Shown here piece by piece: positions 7,793-15,738 of a stretch of DNA of 64,000 nt. The translations under genes were made by a program, and so were the position numbers. The notes beneath the pieces are model-generated. The model was not told where the DNA came from, made no database searches, and saw only the letters and a list, made by a program, of their open reading frames with translations. Source of the DNA: Bin55 sp965203735 (GTDB taxonomy: Bacteria; Pseudomonadota; Gammaproteobacteria; Pseudomonadales; Azotimanducaceae); assembly GCA_965203735.1 (NCBI GenBank), contig OZ241909.1:1-64000 (forward strand). Direction: 5' to 3'. Positions within the stretch are counted from its first letter, which is position 1, and each line of letters opens with the position of its first letter.

Positions 7793-8624
7793 AGGTCAAC
7801 ACACAAATTACAAGAAATGACGAACACATCACCAGCACGACTGCAAGTACTGAAGATGACTCAACTTGGCTCGAGTTCCATGGCCATATACGCCACAGCG
7901 AACCTGCAAGCAAACCGCAAAAGACTGCCATCAGAGCATCGCGATACTTATCAAGCAAGACGCGGATGGGGTGCGAGAATACCAAGAATCCAGTCTTAAG
8001 CCCCGCCAAAAATACCAAAATGACAAGCAGGTCCACGGAAGCGAACGCATGCACCATCGTCGTCCAAACACCAAGAACAAGTAGCACGAAAGAACCAGAA
8101 ATTCCCGGTAAGATCCACGCACCGAAGGCAAGTACAGCCCCCGCGAACACGACAATAAGAGATGCGTCAGCTTCTCTTCCTGGAAGCAGATTAAACAGGA
8201 GCGCGAAAGCGAATCCTGCCGGCGCAAACATCACGAGAATCCGTACTTTAGACGAGAGACCGGTAAAAATCACGGCACCTGCCACAAGCCCGAATACTGC
8301 GCCCCAAACCAGCATGGGTCTAGTATCGAGAACATGAGAAACTGATAGAACCGAAGCACCGAATCCAACGATCATTCCCAGCGCCAACGGAGCAATCACA
8401 ACGAGAGATCGCGACAGCTCGGCCAGATCAAAGTCCCTCTTGTGCAATAGGTTCTTTGTCCAAATTGTCAAATCGGATAGCGCCGTGACGAGCCGATCGT
8501 AGATGCCCGTCAGCAATGCAATGGTTCCGCCAGATATGCCCGGCAACACTTCGACTAGTCCCATTGCGAATCCGCGAACCACCAGCCCAAGCAAGTCTCG
8601 AGGTGTAGGAAGGACACTTGTCAT
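7767..8624 (-). CDS. popT: DUF368 membrane protein, PopT-type undecaprenyl-phosphate translocase
   Basis: 285-residue polytopic membrane protein of the DUF368 family. Diagnostic is the repeated glycine motif: LPGISGGTIALLTGIY near the N-terminus and LPGISGSFVLLVLGVW in the middle, each at the start of an inverted half. DUF368 proteins (PopT) were reported to return undecaprenyl phosphate across the inner membrane for reuse in cell-wall and polysaccharide synthesis. I chose the ATG at 8624 (MTSVLPTPRDLLG); the frame is open to 8717 but that part overlaps pcm and does not look like this family. pcm ends five bases upstream and nlpD overlaps the 3' end, so it sits in an operon. uppS, which makes the lipid carrier, is in the same strand block. 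Confidence 0.85.
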   Translation of the reverse strand: MTSVLPTPRDLLGLVVRGFAMGLVEVLPGISGGTIALLTGIYDRLVTALSDLTIWTKNLLHKRDFDLAELSRSLVVIAPLALGMIVGFGASVLSVSHVLDTRPMLVWGAVFGLVAGAVIFTGLSSKVRILVMFAPAGFAFALLFNLLPGREADASLIVVFAGAVLAFGAWILPGISGSFVLLVLGVWTTMVHAFASVDLLVILVFLAGLKTGFLVFSHPIRVLLDKYRDALMAVFCGLLAGSLWRIWPWNSSQVESSSVLAVVLVMCSSFLVICVLTYAKKHKET

Positions 8625-8629
8625 ACAGA

Positions 8630-9265
8630 CTACTGTGTAGTTCCAGGAAGCAAGGGCACAAACGTAACGGACTCCATATGTGTCTCTTTCCAGCCGCCGT
8701 CCGAGTGATCCAGACACACCAGTCTCTGAAATTCGCCTCGCCCGATAGGGACAACTATGCGACCGTTTTCTCTCACCTGTGATCTCAATGCTTCAGGTAT
8801 CGTAGAGGTAGCGGCAGTCACAATAACAGCGTCGTACGGAGCGTGTTCTTCCCATCCTTCAAATCCGTCCCCGAATCGTATGCGCACATTCTCAAGACCG
8901 AGCTTCCTCATGCGACTTCTTGCCGCCAAAGACAAAGACTCAATGCGTTCCACCGAATACACGCTCTCTACCAAGTTGGCAAGTACAGCAGCCTGATAGC
9001 CGCATCCCGTTCCGATTTCCAGGACCTTGGACACATCAGGAGTTTGCATGACGGCTTTGGTCATTAGTGCCACAACGAAAGGTTGAGATATGGTTTGTCT
9101 CTTGCCAATAGGCAATGCACAATCTTCGTAAGCCATATGCGCTATTGATTCATCCACAAAGCAATGTCGCGGAACTTGCTCGATTGCACCGAGCACAGCT
9201 TCATCGTCTATACCCTCCTCTAGTAGACGATCAATTAGCCTTCCTCTTGTGCGATCGGATGTCAT
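8630..9265 (-). CDS. pcm: Protein-L-isoaspartate O-methyltransferase
   Basis: 211 residues, SAM-dependent repair enzyme that methylates isoaspartyl residues of aged proteins. Matches the family closely: ALPIGKRQTISQPFVVALMT (substrate-binding stretch), VLEIGTGCGYQAAVLA (motif I), SVERI, the DAVIVTAAT motif and the C-terminal VTFVPLLPG. Start chosen at the ATG at 9265, preceded by AAAGGGG; this leaves 26 bases after truD. The open frame extends upstream into truD but without family similarity. The usual order is surE-pcm-nlpD; here surE is missing and the DUF368 gene is inserted between pcm and nlpD. Confidence 0.96.
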   Translation of the reverse strand: MTSDRTRGRLIDRLLEEGIDDEAVLGAIEQVPRHCFVDESIAHMAYEDCALPIGKRQTISQPFVVALMTKAVMQTPDVSKVLEIGTGCGYQAAVLANLVESVYSVERIESLSLAARSRMRKLGLENVRIRFGDGFEGWEEHAPYDAVIVTAATSTIPEALRSQVRENGRIVVPIGRGEFQRLVCLDHSDGGWKETHMESVTFVPLLPGTTQ

Positions 9266-9291
9266 TCCAACCCCTTTCGTCAATAAGCCTC

Positions 9292-10242
9292 TCACTGGGC
9301 GTTCTCCCTCACTTCCACGCATTCGTTGACAACCGCTGTCGCAAAGCAACCTCGGGGGAGAAAGAACCGCAGGGTGAGTGTCTCGTTCGAAACCTCGACT
9401 TCCGCATTCGACGGTTGCACACTTAACGAACGTCGTTCCTGACGCAATCCCACCCACTCCAGGGCTTCACACACTTGCGGATGATCTACCTCTACAGATT
9501 TCTCGATTTCTGCAGCATCTTCGGCAGTTGGAAGCCGACCCCGTCCCCACAAAGGTCCGGTCGGCAGTCCATTGCTGAGCACGTCACCACTGAGTCTGTG
9601 GTTCCATGTTCCTGACATCACTCGTTTAGCTAGCACTTCGTTGAACAAGTAAGAACGCAGCGTCGTGACATGGCGATATCGCATAGTTCGATCAATCCGA
9701 GATCTAGGATGTTCAGTCCAATTTAGCGCTCGATCAATGTTCTTGAAATCTCGGCCAAATCGTTGTGGTCCAAAGTAATTTGGCACGGGGTTTCGCAGAA
9801 TACCTTCGATCACTGAAGGGTCGTCGTCGCTGAGCTGGCGAACAACAATCGTGAACTGATTTCCACGATGAGAACCGATCCGAAGTTTGCGGGAGTGCCT
9901 ACGCTCCCTGAGAATCTTGAAACAGGGATGACTCGGAGGTTCCGATGTCTTAGGTAGGCGTACTGAAAACCACTGCTGTGCAATTGCTCTCTTATCTTTG
10001 AGACCTGAATAGGAGACATCAATTCGAGACACCTGGTAGTGGTTACAGAGAACGTCTTGGACTTCCCGAGTGTTTAAGTTGGATTTCTCTATTTCAAGGA
10101 AGAGATGCTCTCCCTCGCCTGTGAAATCGCAATCCAGCAACTCTGAGACATGAAAATCCTCAATCCGCTCTCGGAGAACTCCGGTTGGTCGCTGGAATTG
10201 CATGGCTCTTGGCCACCTAATGTCGTGCGGAGTCGACCACAA
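9292..10242 (-). CDS. truD: tRNA pseudouridine(13) synthase TruD
   Basis: 316 residues. TruD converts U13 of tRNA(Glu) to pseudouridine. Family hallmarks: EDFHVSE near the N-terminus, the catalytic Asp in YSGLKDKRAIAQQW, the RKLRIGSHRGNQFTI segment, VPNYFGPQRFGRD, and the C-terminal LRFFLPRGCFATAVVNE. The TTG at 10242 gives an N-terminus that aligns well (the WPRA before the EDF region); an in-frame ATG at 10203 is the alternative. With the TTG start it overlaps the end of ftsB by 26 bases. In related genomes ispD and ispF lie between ftsB and truD; here there is no room for them. Confidence 0.95.
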   Translation of the reverse strand: MWSTPHDIRWPRAMQFQRPTGVLRERIEDFHVSELLDCDFTGEGEHLFLEIEKSNLNTREVQDVLCNHYQVSRIDVSYSGLKDKRAIAQQWFSVRLPKTSEPPSHPCFKILRERRHSRKLRIGSHRGNQFTIVVRQLSDDDPSVIEGILRNPVPNYFGPQRFGRDFKNIDRALNWTEHPRSRIDRTMRYRHVTTLRSYLFNEVLAKRVMSGTWNHRLSGDVLSNGLPTGPLWGRGRLPTAEDAAEIEKSVEVDHPQVCEALEWVGLRQERRSLSVQPSNAEVEVSNETLTLRFFLPRGCFATAVVNECVEVRENAQ

Positions 10243-10498
10243 GGTAGAAGGTCTCTCCCTCGGCGATCATGCCCAATTGTGTTCGAGCGATTTCTTCGAT
10301 GCGATCGGGGCTCGTTCGAAGGCTCTTGATTTCTTCGCGCAGTTCTTGGTTGCGTCGCATGACTTCCAAGTTGAACTCTTGTTGATGCTTGAGTTCAGCG
10401 TCAAGCTGTCGCATGGCAAAGTAGCCGCTAGGTCCGAACCAATAGGTACATTGGAAAGCGACCAATACAAGAAGTGCGACCAAGCAAAGGATACGCAC
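10217..10498 (-). CDS. ftsB: Cell division protein FtsB
   Basis: 93-residue bitopic membrane protein of the divisome, partner of FtsL and FtsQ. One N-terminal transmembrane helix (residues about 3-22, ILCLVALLVLVAFQ) is followed by a periplasmic coiled coil (LDAELKHQQEFNLEVMRRNQELREEIKSL) and the conserved end IEEIARTQLGMIAEGETFY. It sits 21 bases after eno, the usual place in gammaproteobacteria, and overlaps truD. Confidence 0.95.
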   Translation of the reverse strand: MRILCLVALLVLVAFQCTYWFGPSGYFAMRQLDAELKHQQEFNLEVMRRNQELREEIKSLRTSPDRIEEIARTQLGMIAEGETFYLVVDSARH

Positions 10499-10519
10499 CT
10501 GTTAACACCTCCCTGTGTT

Positions 10520-11803
10520 CTAGATGATCTCTGCAAGCCCTCGGTATTCCAAGTGACTCGCGTCCGCTTCAATGCGTACGAGACGATTGTACTTGGAAGT
10601 TCGCTCAGATCTACACATTGAACCTGTCTTTATTTGACCGGCTCCAGTCCCAACCGCGAGATCTGCTATGAACGTATCTTCTGTATCTCCGGATCGATGC
10701 GATATGACAGTCTTGTAACCCGATTGCTGCGCGAGGTGGATGACTTCCAGAGTCTCAGTGAGCGTTCCAATCTGATTCACCTTGATCAGTACGGAGTTTC
10801 CAACACCCAAATCAATACCTTTTTGCAGATATCTTGGGTTCGTCACAAAAATGTCATCGCCGACGAGCTGAATTCGAGAACCCAAACGAGATGTTAGTTC
10901 GTACCAACCCTCCCAGTCTTCCTCCGCTAAGCCATCTTCAAGTGAAACGATTGGAAATTTGTCCACCAACTCGACTAGATAGTCACAATATTGGCTTGGC
11001 GTAAAGGACTCGTTGCGTCCCTCAAGAACATAGTGGTCATCGTCATGGAATTCTGTAGCCGCGCAGTCCAGTGCGAGACACACATCCGTGCCAATTTCAT
11101 AGCCAGCCATGGCAACTGCGTTGGTCAAATAGGTCAGCGCAGATTCATCTGAGGATAGATCGGGAGCAAACCCTCCTTCGTCTCCGACCGCAGTGCTGTG
11201 GCCGTCTTGATCCAGTGCGTTCTTAAGGCAATGGAACACTTCGGCCCCGCAACGAATCGCCGAGGCAAAGTCATTCATGCCGGTTGGGACAATCATGAAT
11301 TCCTGTAGGTCAATACGATTGTTGGCGTGAGCCCCGCCATTCAAGACATTCATCATCGGAACTGGAAGGCGAATATCCTCTTCCGTTCGACTCAATCTGG
11401 CTATATGTTTGTATAGTGGTGTGTCCGACGCTTGAGCTTCGGCGCGGGCAAATGCCAACGAAACACCCAATGTTGCATTCGCACCTAGTTTCGACTTGTT
11501 GCTCGTTCCATCGATTTCTTGCAATACAGAATCCAATTCGCATTGATTGAATGACTGATCTCGAACGAGAGCGGAATGGATCTCCTCGTGAATGTGACCA
11601 ATCGCATCGAGTACACCTTTGCCAAAAAATCGGGACGGATTTCCGTCCCTCAATTCGAGTGCTTCATTGCTCCCTACCGATGCGCCCGACGGAACCATGG
11701 CACGGCCCATGGATCCGTCCGACAAAGAAACAACAACTTCGAGTGTGGGAGAGCCGCGCGAATCCAAAACCTCTAGGGCTTGAATGCCGGCAATGCGACT
11801 CAC
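10520..11803 (-). CDS. eno: Enolase
   Basis: 427 residues; interconverts 2-phosphoglycerate and phosphoenolpyruvate in glycolysis, and is a member of the RNA degradosome in some gammaproteobacteria. Clear signatures: EVLDSRGSPTLEV at the N-terminus, DGTSNKSKLGANATLGVSLA, GGAHANNRIDLQEFMI, VGDEGGFAP, the Mg site SLEDGLAEEDWEGW, QLVGDDIFVTN, and SHRSGDTEDTFIADLAVG (catalytic loop). The start overlaps the kdsA stop by four bases (ATGA). PEP made here is also the substrate of KdsA next door. Confidence 0.98.
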   Translation of the reverse strand: MSRIAGIQALEVLDSRGSPTLEVVVSLSDGSMGRAMVPSGASVGSNEALELRDGNPSRFFGKGVLDAIGHIHEEIHSALVRDQSFNQCELDSVLQEIDGTSNKSKLGANATLGVSLAFARAEAQASDTPLYKHIARLSRTEEDIRLPVPMMNVLNGGAHANNRIDLQEFMIVPTGMNDFASAIRCGAEVFHCLKNALDQDGHSTAVGDEGGFAPDLSSDESALTYLTNAVAMAGYEIGTDVCLALDCAATEFHDDDHYVLEGRNESFTPSQYCDYLVELVDKFPIVSLEDGLAEEDWEGWYELTSRLGSRIQLVGDDIFVTNPRYLQKGIDLGVGNSVLIKVNQIGTLTETLEVIHLAQQSGYKTVISHRSGDTEDTFIADLAVGTGAGQIKTGSMCRSERTSKYNRLVRIEADASHLEYRGLAEII

Positions 11804-12636
11804 GAGACTTCGTGTTCCAGAAATGGATGCGACTTTACGACTTGATCGATTTCACAAAGTTCGTTCAAGAGAGGCTCGACCATGTGAAGTGGCCAGGAGT
11901 TCGGTCCATCGGATTTTGCTTCTTCCGGACGTGGATGGGTCTCCATGAATAAGCCATCCACTCCTGCGGCTATAGCAGACCGAGCTAGGACAGGCACCAT
12001 GTTTCGTTGTCCTCCAGAGACCGACCCCAATCCACCCGGCATTTGCACTGAATGGGTGGCGTCAAATACAACGGGGCACTTGGTCTCGCGTAGAACTGCT
12101 AAGGAACGCATGTCCGATACAAGATTGTTGTATCCGAAACTTGCCCCACGCTCGCACACCATGATTTGCTCGTTTCCAGTCTGTCTAGCCTTATCGACAA
12201 CGTGAATCATGTCGCTGGGTGCCAAGAATTGGCCTTTCTTGATGTTCACAGGCAGACCTTGTCTGCAGACATTCTGAATGAAGTCAGTTTGACGACACAA
12301 GAATGCCGGGGTCTGCAGCACAGAGACTACATCGCTGACCTCATCAAGCGGTGTGTACTCGTGCACATCGGTTATCACGGGGACTTCGACCTCGTCCTTG
12401 ACTTTCTGAAGTATTTCAAGACCCTGATCGAGTCCGAGACCGCGATAGCTCTTGTAGGAAGAACGGTTTGCCTTGTCGAACGAACTCTTGAAAATAAGCG
12501 AGACTCCAAGAGACTGCGTAATTTCCCTTAGTGTTCCGGCGGTGCTCAACGCCAGTTCTTCGTTTTCGATGACGCAAGGACCAGCGATTAGGAAGATGGG
12601 GTGGCCGTCACCGACCTCAAAGTCACAAAGTTTCAT
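11800..12636 (-). CDS. kdsA: 3-deoxy-8-phosphooctulonate (Kdo-8-P) synthase
   Basis: 278 residues. Condenses PEP with arabinose 5-phosphate to give Kdo-8-phosphate for the inner core of lipopolysaccharide. Recognisable stretches: FLIAGPCVIENEELAL near the N-terminus, FKSSFDKANRSSYKSYRGLGLDQGLEIL, VPVITDVHE, QTPAFLCRQTDFI, KKGQFLAPSDM, ERGASFGYNNLVSDMRSL, FDATHSVQMPGG and MVPVLARSAIAAGVDGLFMETHP. It lies two bases after pyrG and overlaps eno, as in Pseudomonas. Its presence supports LPS synthesis even though lpxA is not at its usual site in this window. Confidence 0.98.
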   Translation of the reverse strand: MKLCDFEVGDGHPIFLIAGPCVIENEELALSTAGTLREITQSLGVSLIFKSSFDKANRSSYKSYRGLGLDQGLEILQKVKDEVEVPVITDVHEYTPLDEVSDVVSVLQTPAFLCRQTDFIQNVCRQGLPVNIKKGQFLAPSDMIHVVDKARQTGNEQIMVCERGASFGYNNLVSDMRSLAVLRETKCPVVFDATHSVQMPGGLGSVSGGQRNMVPVLARSAIAAGVDGLFMETHPRPEEAKSDGPNSWPLHMVEPLLNELCEIDQVVKSHPFLEHEVS

Positions 12637-12638
12637 AG

Positions 12639-14279
12639 TCAGTGACTGCTCGCGTAGCTATTCGCAGCTTCAATGAAACCCGTAAACAAGGGATGTCCGT
12701 CACGAGGTGAAGAGCGAAACTCTGGATGGAATTGGCAGGCAACGAACCAATCAGCAGAGGGTATTTCAATCATCTCGACGAGATCGTCCGAACTATTCAC
12801 CCCGCTCACCACCATTCCGCAACTTTCCATTCGTTCGCGGTACTTACCATTTACTTCGTATCGGTGGCGATGTCGTTCAAACACCACGGGTTTTCCGTAC
12901 ATTTTGAATGCAAGCGACTCCTGGTTCAACAGACACTCCTGTGCCCCAAGCCGCATGGTGCCTCCGAGATCTCCATTTACAGGATCTCGCGCGTTCACTG
13001 ATCCATCAGCATCACGCCACTCGGTGACCAATCCTATAACTGGATGCTCGGTATCGGGATCCACTTCTGTGGAATGAGCTCCCGAGAGACCAGCTTCGTT
13101 TCGTGCAAATTCGATGACTGCAGCGTGCAGTCCGTAGCAAATGCCCAAGTAAGGAACGTTGTTGGTTCGAGCATAGCCGGCGGCTCTGATTTTGCCCTCA
13201 AATCCTCTTTGGCCGAATCCACCCGGGACAAGGATTGCGTGCATCTGATCCAGCTGCTCCGTTCCATTGCTCTCAATCTCTTCGGCATCTACATAGTGGA
13301 TTTCAACTCTAGTTCCCGTACGAATTCCTGCGTGTGTTATCGCCTCGATCAACGATTTGTAGGAGTCCAAAAGATCGAAGTACTTGCCGATCATTGCTAG
13401 TTTGATCGTCTTCTTGGGGTCGGCTAATGCTTTCTCAACGTACTGCCATTCGGTCAAATCCGCTCGATTGCACTTAAGCTCCAACTTGGAAACCACAATT
13501 TGATCCAAGCCTTGTTCATGCAGAATCAACGGTACTTGGTAAATGCTGTCAACATCCTTGAGCGAAATAACTCCGTATTCCTCCACATTCGTAAACAATG
13601 CAATCTTCTTGCGAGCCTCTGGTGGCAATTCGAAATTCTCGCAACGACAAACCAAAATGTCCGGTTGCAAACCAATTGATCGCAATTCCTTTACCGAGTG
13701 CTGAGTCGGTTTTGTCTTGGTCTCACCCGATGACTTTACGTACGGCACTAGTGTCAAGTGGATGTTGAGCGTGTTATGAACACCTTCCGACAGCCGCATC
13801 TGGCGGATCGCCTCTAGAAACGGTTGGGACTCGATGTCTCCGACAGTTCCACCTGTCTCGGCGATCACTACGTCGTACTTCCCGTCTTCGCTGACAGCCT
13901 TGATTCGTCGTTGAATCTCATCAGTAATGTGCGGAATGACTTGTACGGTGCTTCCTAGGTAGTCTCCCCTACGCTCTCGTCGGATTACCTCTTCATAGAC
14001 GCTACCCGTCGTGAAATTATTCTTCTGCGACATTCGGTTGCGAACAAACCGTTCGTAGTGTCCGAGGTCGAGATCAGTTTCTGCTCCGTCGTCCGTGACA
14101 AAGACTTCCCCATGCTGAATGGGATTCATTGTTCCTGGGTCTACATTGATGTAAGGATCCATTTTGACAATGTTCACAGATAATCCGCGCGCTTCCAAAG
14201 TGGCAGCTAGCGACGCCGTTAGGATTCCTTTTCCAACCGAGGAGACGACTCCACCTGTGACGAATATATAGCGAGTCAT
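12639..14279 (-). CDS. pyrG: CTP synthase
   Basis: 546 residues; amidates UTP to CTP with glutamine. N-terminal amidoligase domain starts MTRYIFVTGGVVSSVGKG (P-loop), with KMDPYINVDPGTM, HGEVFVTDDGAETDLDLGHYERF and QVIPHITDEI; the C-terminal class I glutaminase has GGFGQRGFEGK, the nucleophile Cys in PYLGICYGLHAAVIE, and the triad His/Glu near QFHPEF. I use the ATG at 14279, the family start; an upstream in-frame start at 14306 only adds nine residues. Head of the pyrG-kdsA-eno-ftsB-truD-pcm run. CTP also feeds CdsA, encoded in the same block. Confidence 0.98.
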   Translation of the reverse strand: MTRYIFVTGGVVSSVGKGILTASLAATLEARGLSVNIVKMDPYINVDPGTMNPIQHGEVFVTDDGAETDLDLGHYERFVRNRMSQKNNFTTGSVYEEVIRRERRGDYLGSTVQVIPHITDEIQRRIKAVSEDGKYDVVIAETGGTVGDIESQPFLEAIRQMRLSEGVHNTLNIHLTLVPYVKSSGETKTKPTQHSVKELRSIGLQPDILVCRCENFELPPEARKKIALFTNVEEYGVISLKDVDSIYQVPLILHEQGLDQIVVSKLELKCNRADLTEWQYVEKALADPKKTIKLAMIGKYFDLLDSYKSLIEAITHAGIRTGTRVEIHYVDAEEIESNGTEQLDQMHAILVPGGFGQRGFEGKIRAAGYARTNNVPYLGICYGLHAAVIEFARNEAGLSGAHSTEVDPDTEHPVIGLVTEWRDADGSVNARDPVNGDLGGTMRLGAQECLLNQESLAFKMYGKPVVFERHRHRYEVNGKYRERMESCGMVVSGVNSSDDLVEMIEIPSADWFVACQFHPEFRSSPRDGHPLFTGFIEAANSYASSH

Positions 14280-14419
14280 ATATCTATCACGATTGGTTGT
14301 TCGCAATTGCTTGAGAAGTAATTCTGGATACAGTGAACCATCAACGTCAGTTCAATGAAGTTGTGAGTTTGGGTTCGCAACAGCTGGTTCCATCCAGCTT
14401 GGTAGGTCTTGCAGTTCAA

Positions 14420-14449
14420 ATTGTACTAACAGGATGGATTGAGAGACAA
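14420..14449 (-). promoter_or_regulatory. Candidate promoter for pyrG and downstream genes
   Basis: In the 226 bases between tilS and pyrG the minus strand has TTGTCT (14449-14444), an 18-base spacer and TACAAT (14425-14420). It lies about 140 bases upstream of the pyrG ATG. The leader has no obvious attenuator hairpin. This is a consensus match by eye only. Confidence 0.35.
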
Positions 14450-14505
14450 CGTTCAAGCCAAAAAGTGGAGAAATTCTGTAGCTTCAACCGGTTCCTCTTA
14501 GTGCA

Positions 14506-15729
14506 CTAGTCCGTCTTCGGTTTCCAAGCAGGAATGTAAGTTGGCACATTGGTAGAGCTGTCTAGGATTTCGTCAGCGACTGCTATCCCGGGAATACACA
14601 CAACTCTTTCGTCTTTCACGAGAATCGGCCATCCATCTCGTAACCAAGGCGCGATTCCGTTCTCTTGAAACAACGATGAGAGCGATTTAGACATAGTGTT
14701 GATGCGAATTGCAATCTTGGTTGATGCGAAGTGAGCTCGATTTCGCAGTTGGAAAGTCTGATTCTGTGCAAGTCCTCGACTACATTCACTCCAGCTCAAA
14801 CATCCGTTACTGAGATCCAAGTCTTGCCCCGATGTTGCATCTTGCGCAGCAAAAGTGGGAAGAAGCGTTACCACATACAAACGTTCTCGATAGCGACGCA
14901 CCTGCCGTTCATTCGAGACCTGAACGATTGGAGACGAATCCGGTCGTGATTGCGACTGTCGAATGATCTCCTCGACCAATGAGCCAGGCGGATTCAGTCC
15001 ATGTACAAGCAGCCACGCTCGCACATGTCGCGTATCAAGTTGTCCACTCGATAAGTCCAGGGGACCTTTCTGAGCTTGTGGGAGATTGGCTGGGGTTAAT
15101 TCAGCCAATCGCTCTTTGACATCCGGAAACCGTTGCTCAATGGCTGGAAGCAATTGATGTCTAATCCAGTTTCTATCTAGAGCGATATCCTCATTGCTTG
15201 GATCTTCGATCCAGAAGAGAGTGTGTTCCTCAGCATACGCCCGGAGTTGTTGCTTGGTCAATTGGAGAAAAGGTCGGGCAACGTGCCCCTTGCCTAGTAC
15301 CTTCTTGTTGGCAATTCCAACTACTGCCCGTCCTGTCAGAAATTGCCATAGCTGAGTTTCCGCTACATCGTCTGCATGATGCGCGGTCAATACAAGATCG
15401 TTGGTTCCCAATCGTCTCTCAAATTGCTGATAGCGCGCCAACCGAGCTTGGAGCTCGACATTGCCGCGAGAGAGTTTGACTCTCTCTATATCGAGAGGCA
15501 CCTCCCACTCGTTACATACTTCCTGACAATGCACAGCCCACTCGTTCGAATTTGGGTTGATTCCGTGGTCTACGTGAATGGCTTTGCAGAAAGACGCGCC
15601 GAACTGCTCGATACAGGCATGAAGCAATACGGTTGAATCGAGTCCGCCGCTAAATGCAATCCAAATCGCAGAATCTGGGCAGTGCGGAATTGTCCGAATG
15701 GACTCGGTTACATCAACGCCAATTTGCAC
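14506..15729 (-). CDS. tilS: tRNA(Ile)-lysidine synthase TilS
   Basis: 407 residues; modifies C34 of the tRNA(Ile) CAU anticodon to lysidine so that it reads AUA. The PP-loop SGGLDST is at residues 27-33, followed by HVDHGINPNSNEWAVHC, the HHADDVAETQLWQFLTG motif and the IEDPSNEDIALDRNWIRHQLLP stretch diagnostic of TilS. The C-terminal TilS substrate-binding region (SLSSLFQENGIAPWLRDGWPILV) is present. It starts nine bases after dnaE ends. accA, which normally lies between dnaE and tilS, is absent. Confidence 0.95.
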   Translation of the reverse strand: MQIGVDVTESIRTIPHCPDSAIWIAFSGGLDSTVLLHACIEQFGASFCKAIHVDHGINPNSNEWAVHCQEVCNEWEVPLDIERVKLSRGNVELQARLARYQQFERRLGTNDLVLTAHHADDVAETQLWQFLTGRAVVGIANKKVLGKGHVARPFLQLTKQQLRAYAEEHTLFWIEDPSNEDIALDRNWIRHQLLPAIEQRFPDVKERLAELTPANLPQAQKGPLDLSSGQLDTRHVRAWLLVHGLNPPGSLVEEIIRQSQSRPDSSPIVQVSNERQVRRYRERLYVVTLLPTFAAQDATSGQDLDLSNGCLSWSECSRGLAQNQTFQLRNRAHFASTKIAIRINTMSKSLSSLFQENGIAPWLRDGWPILVKDERVVCIPGIAVADEILDSSTNVPTYIPAWKPKTD

Positions 15730-15738
15730 AGTTGACCG

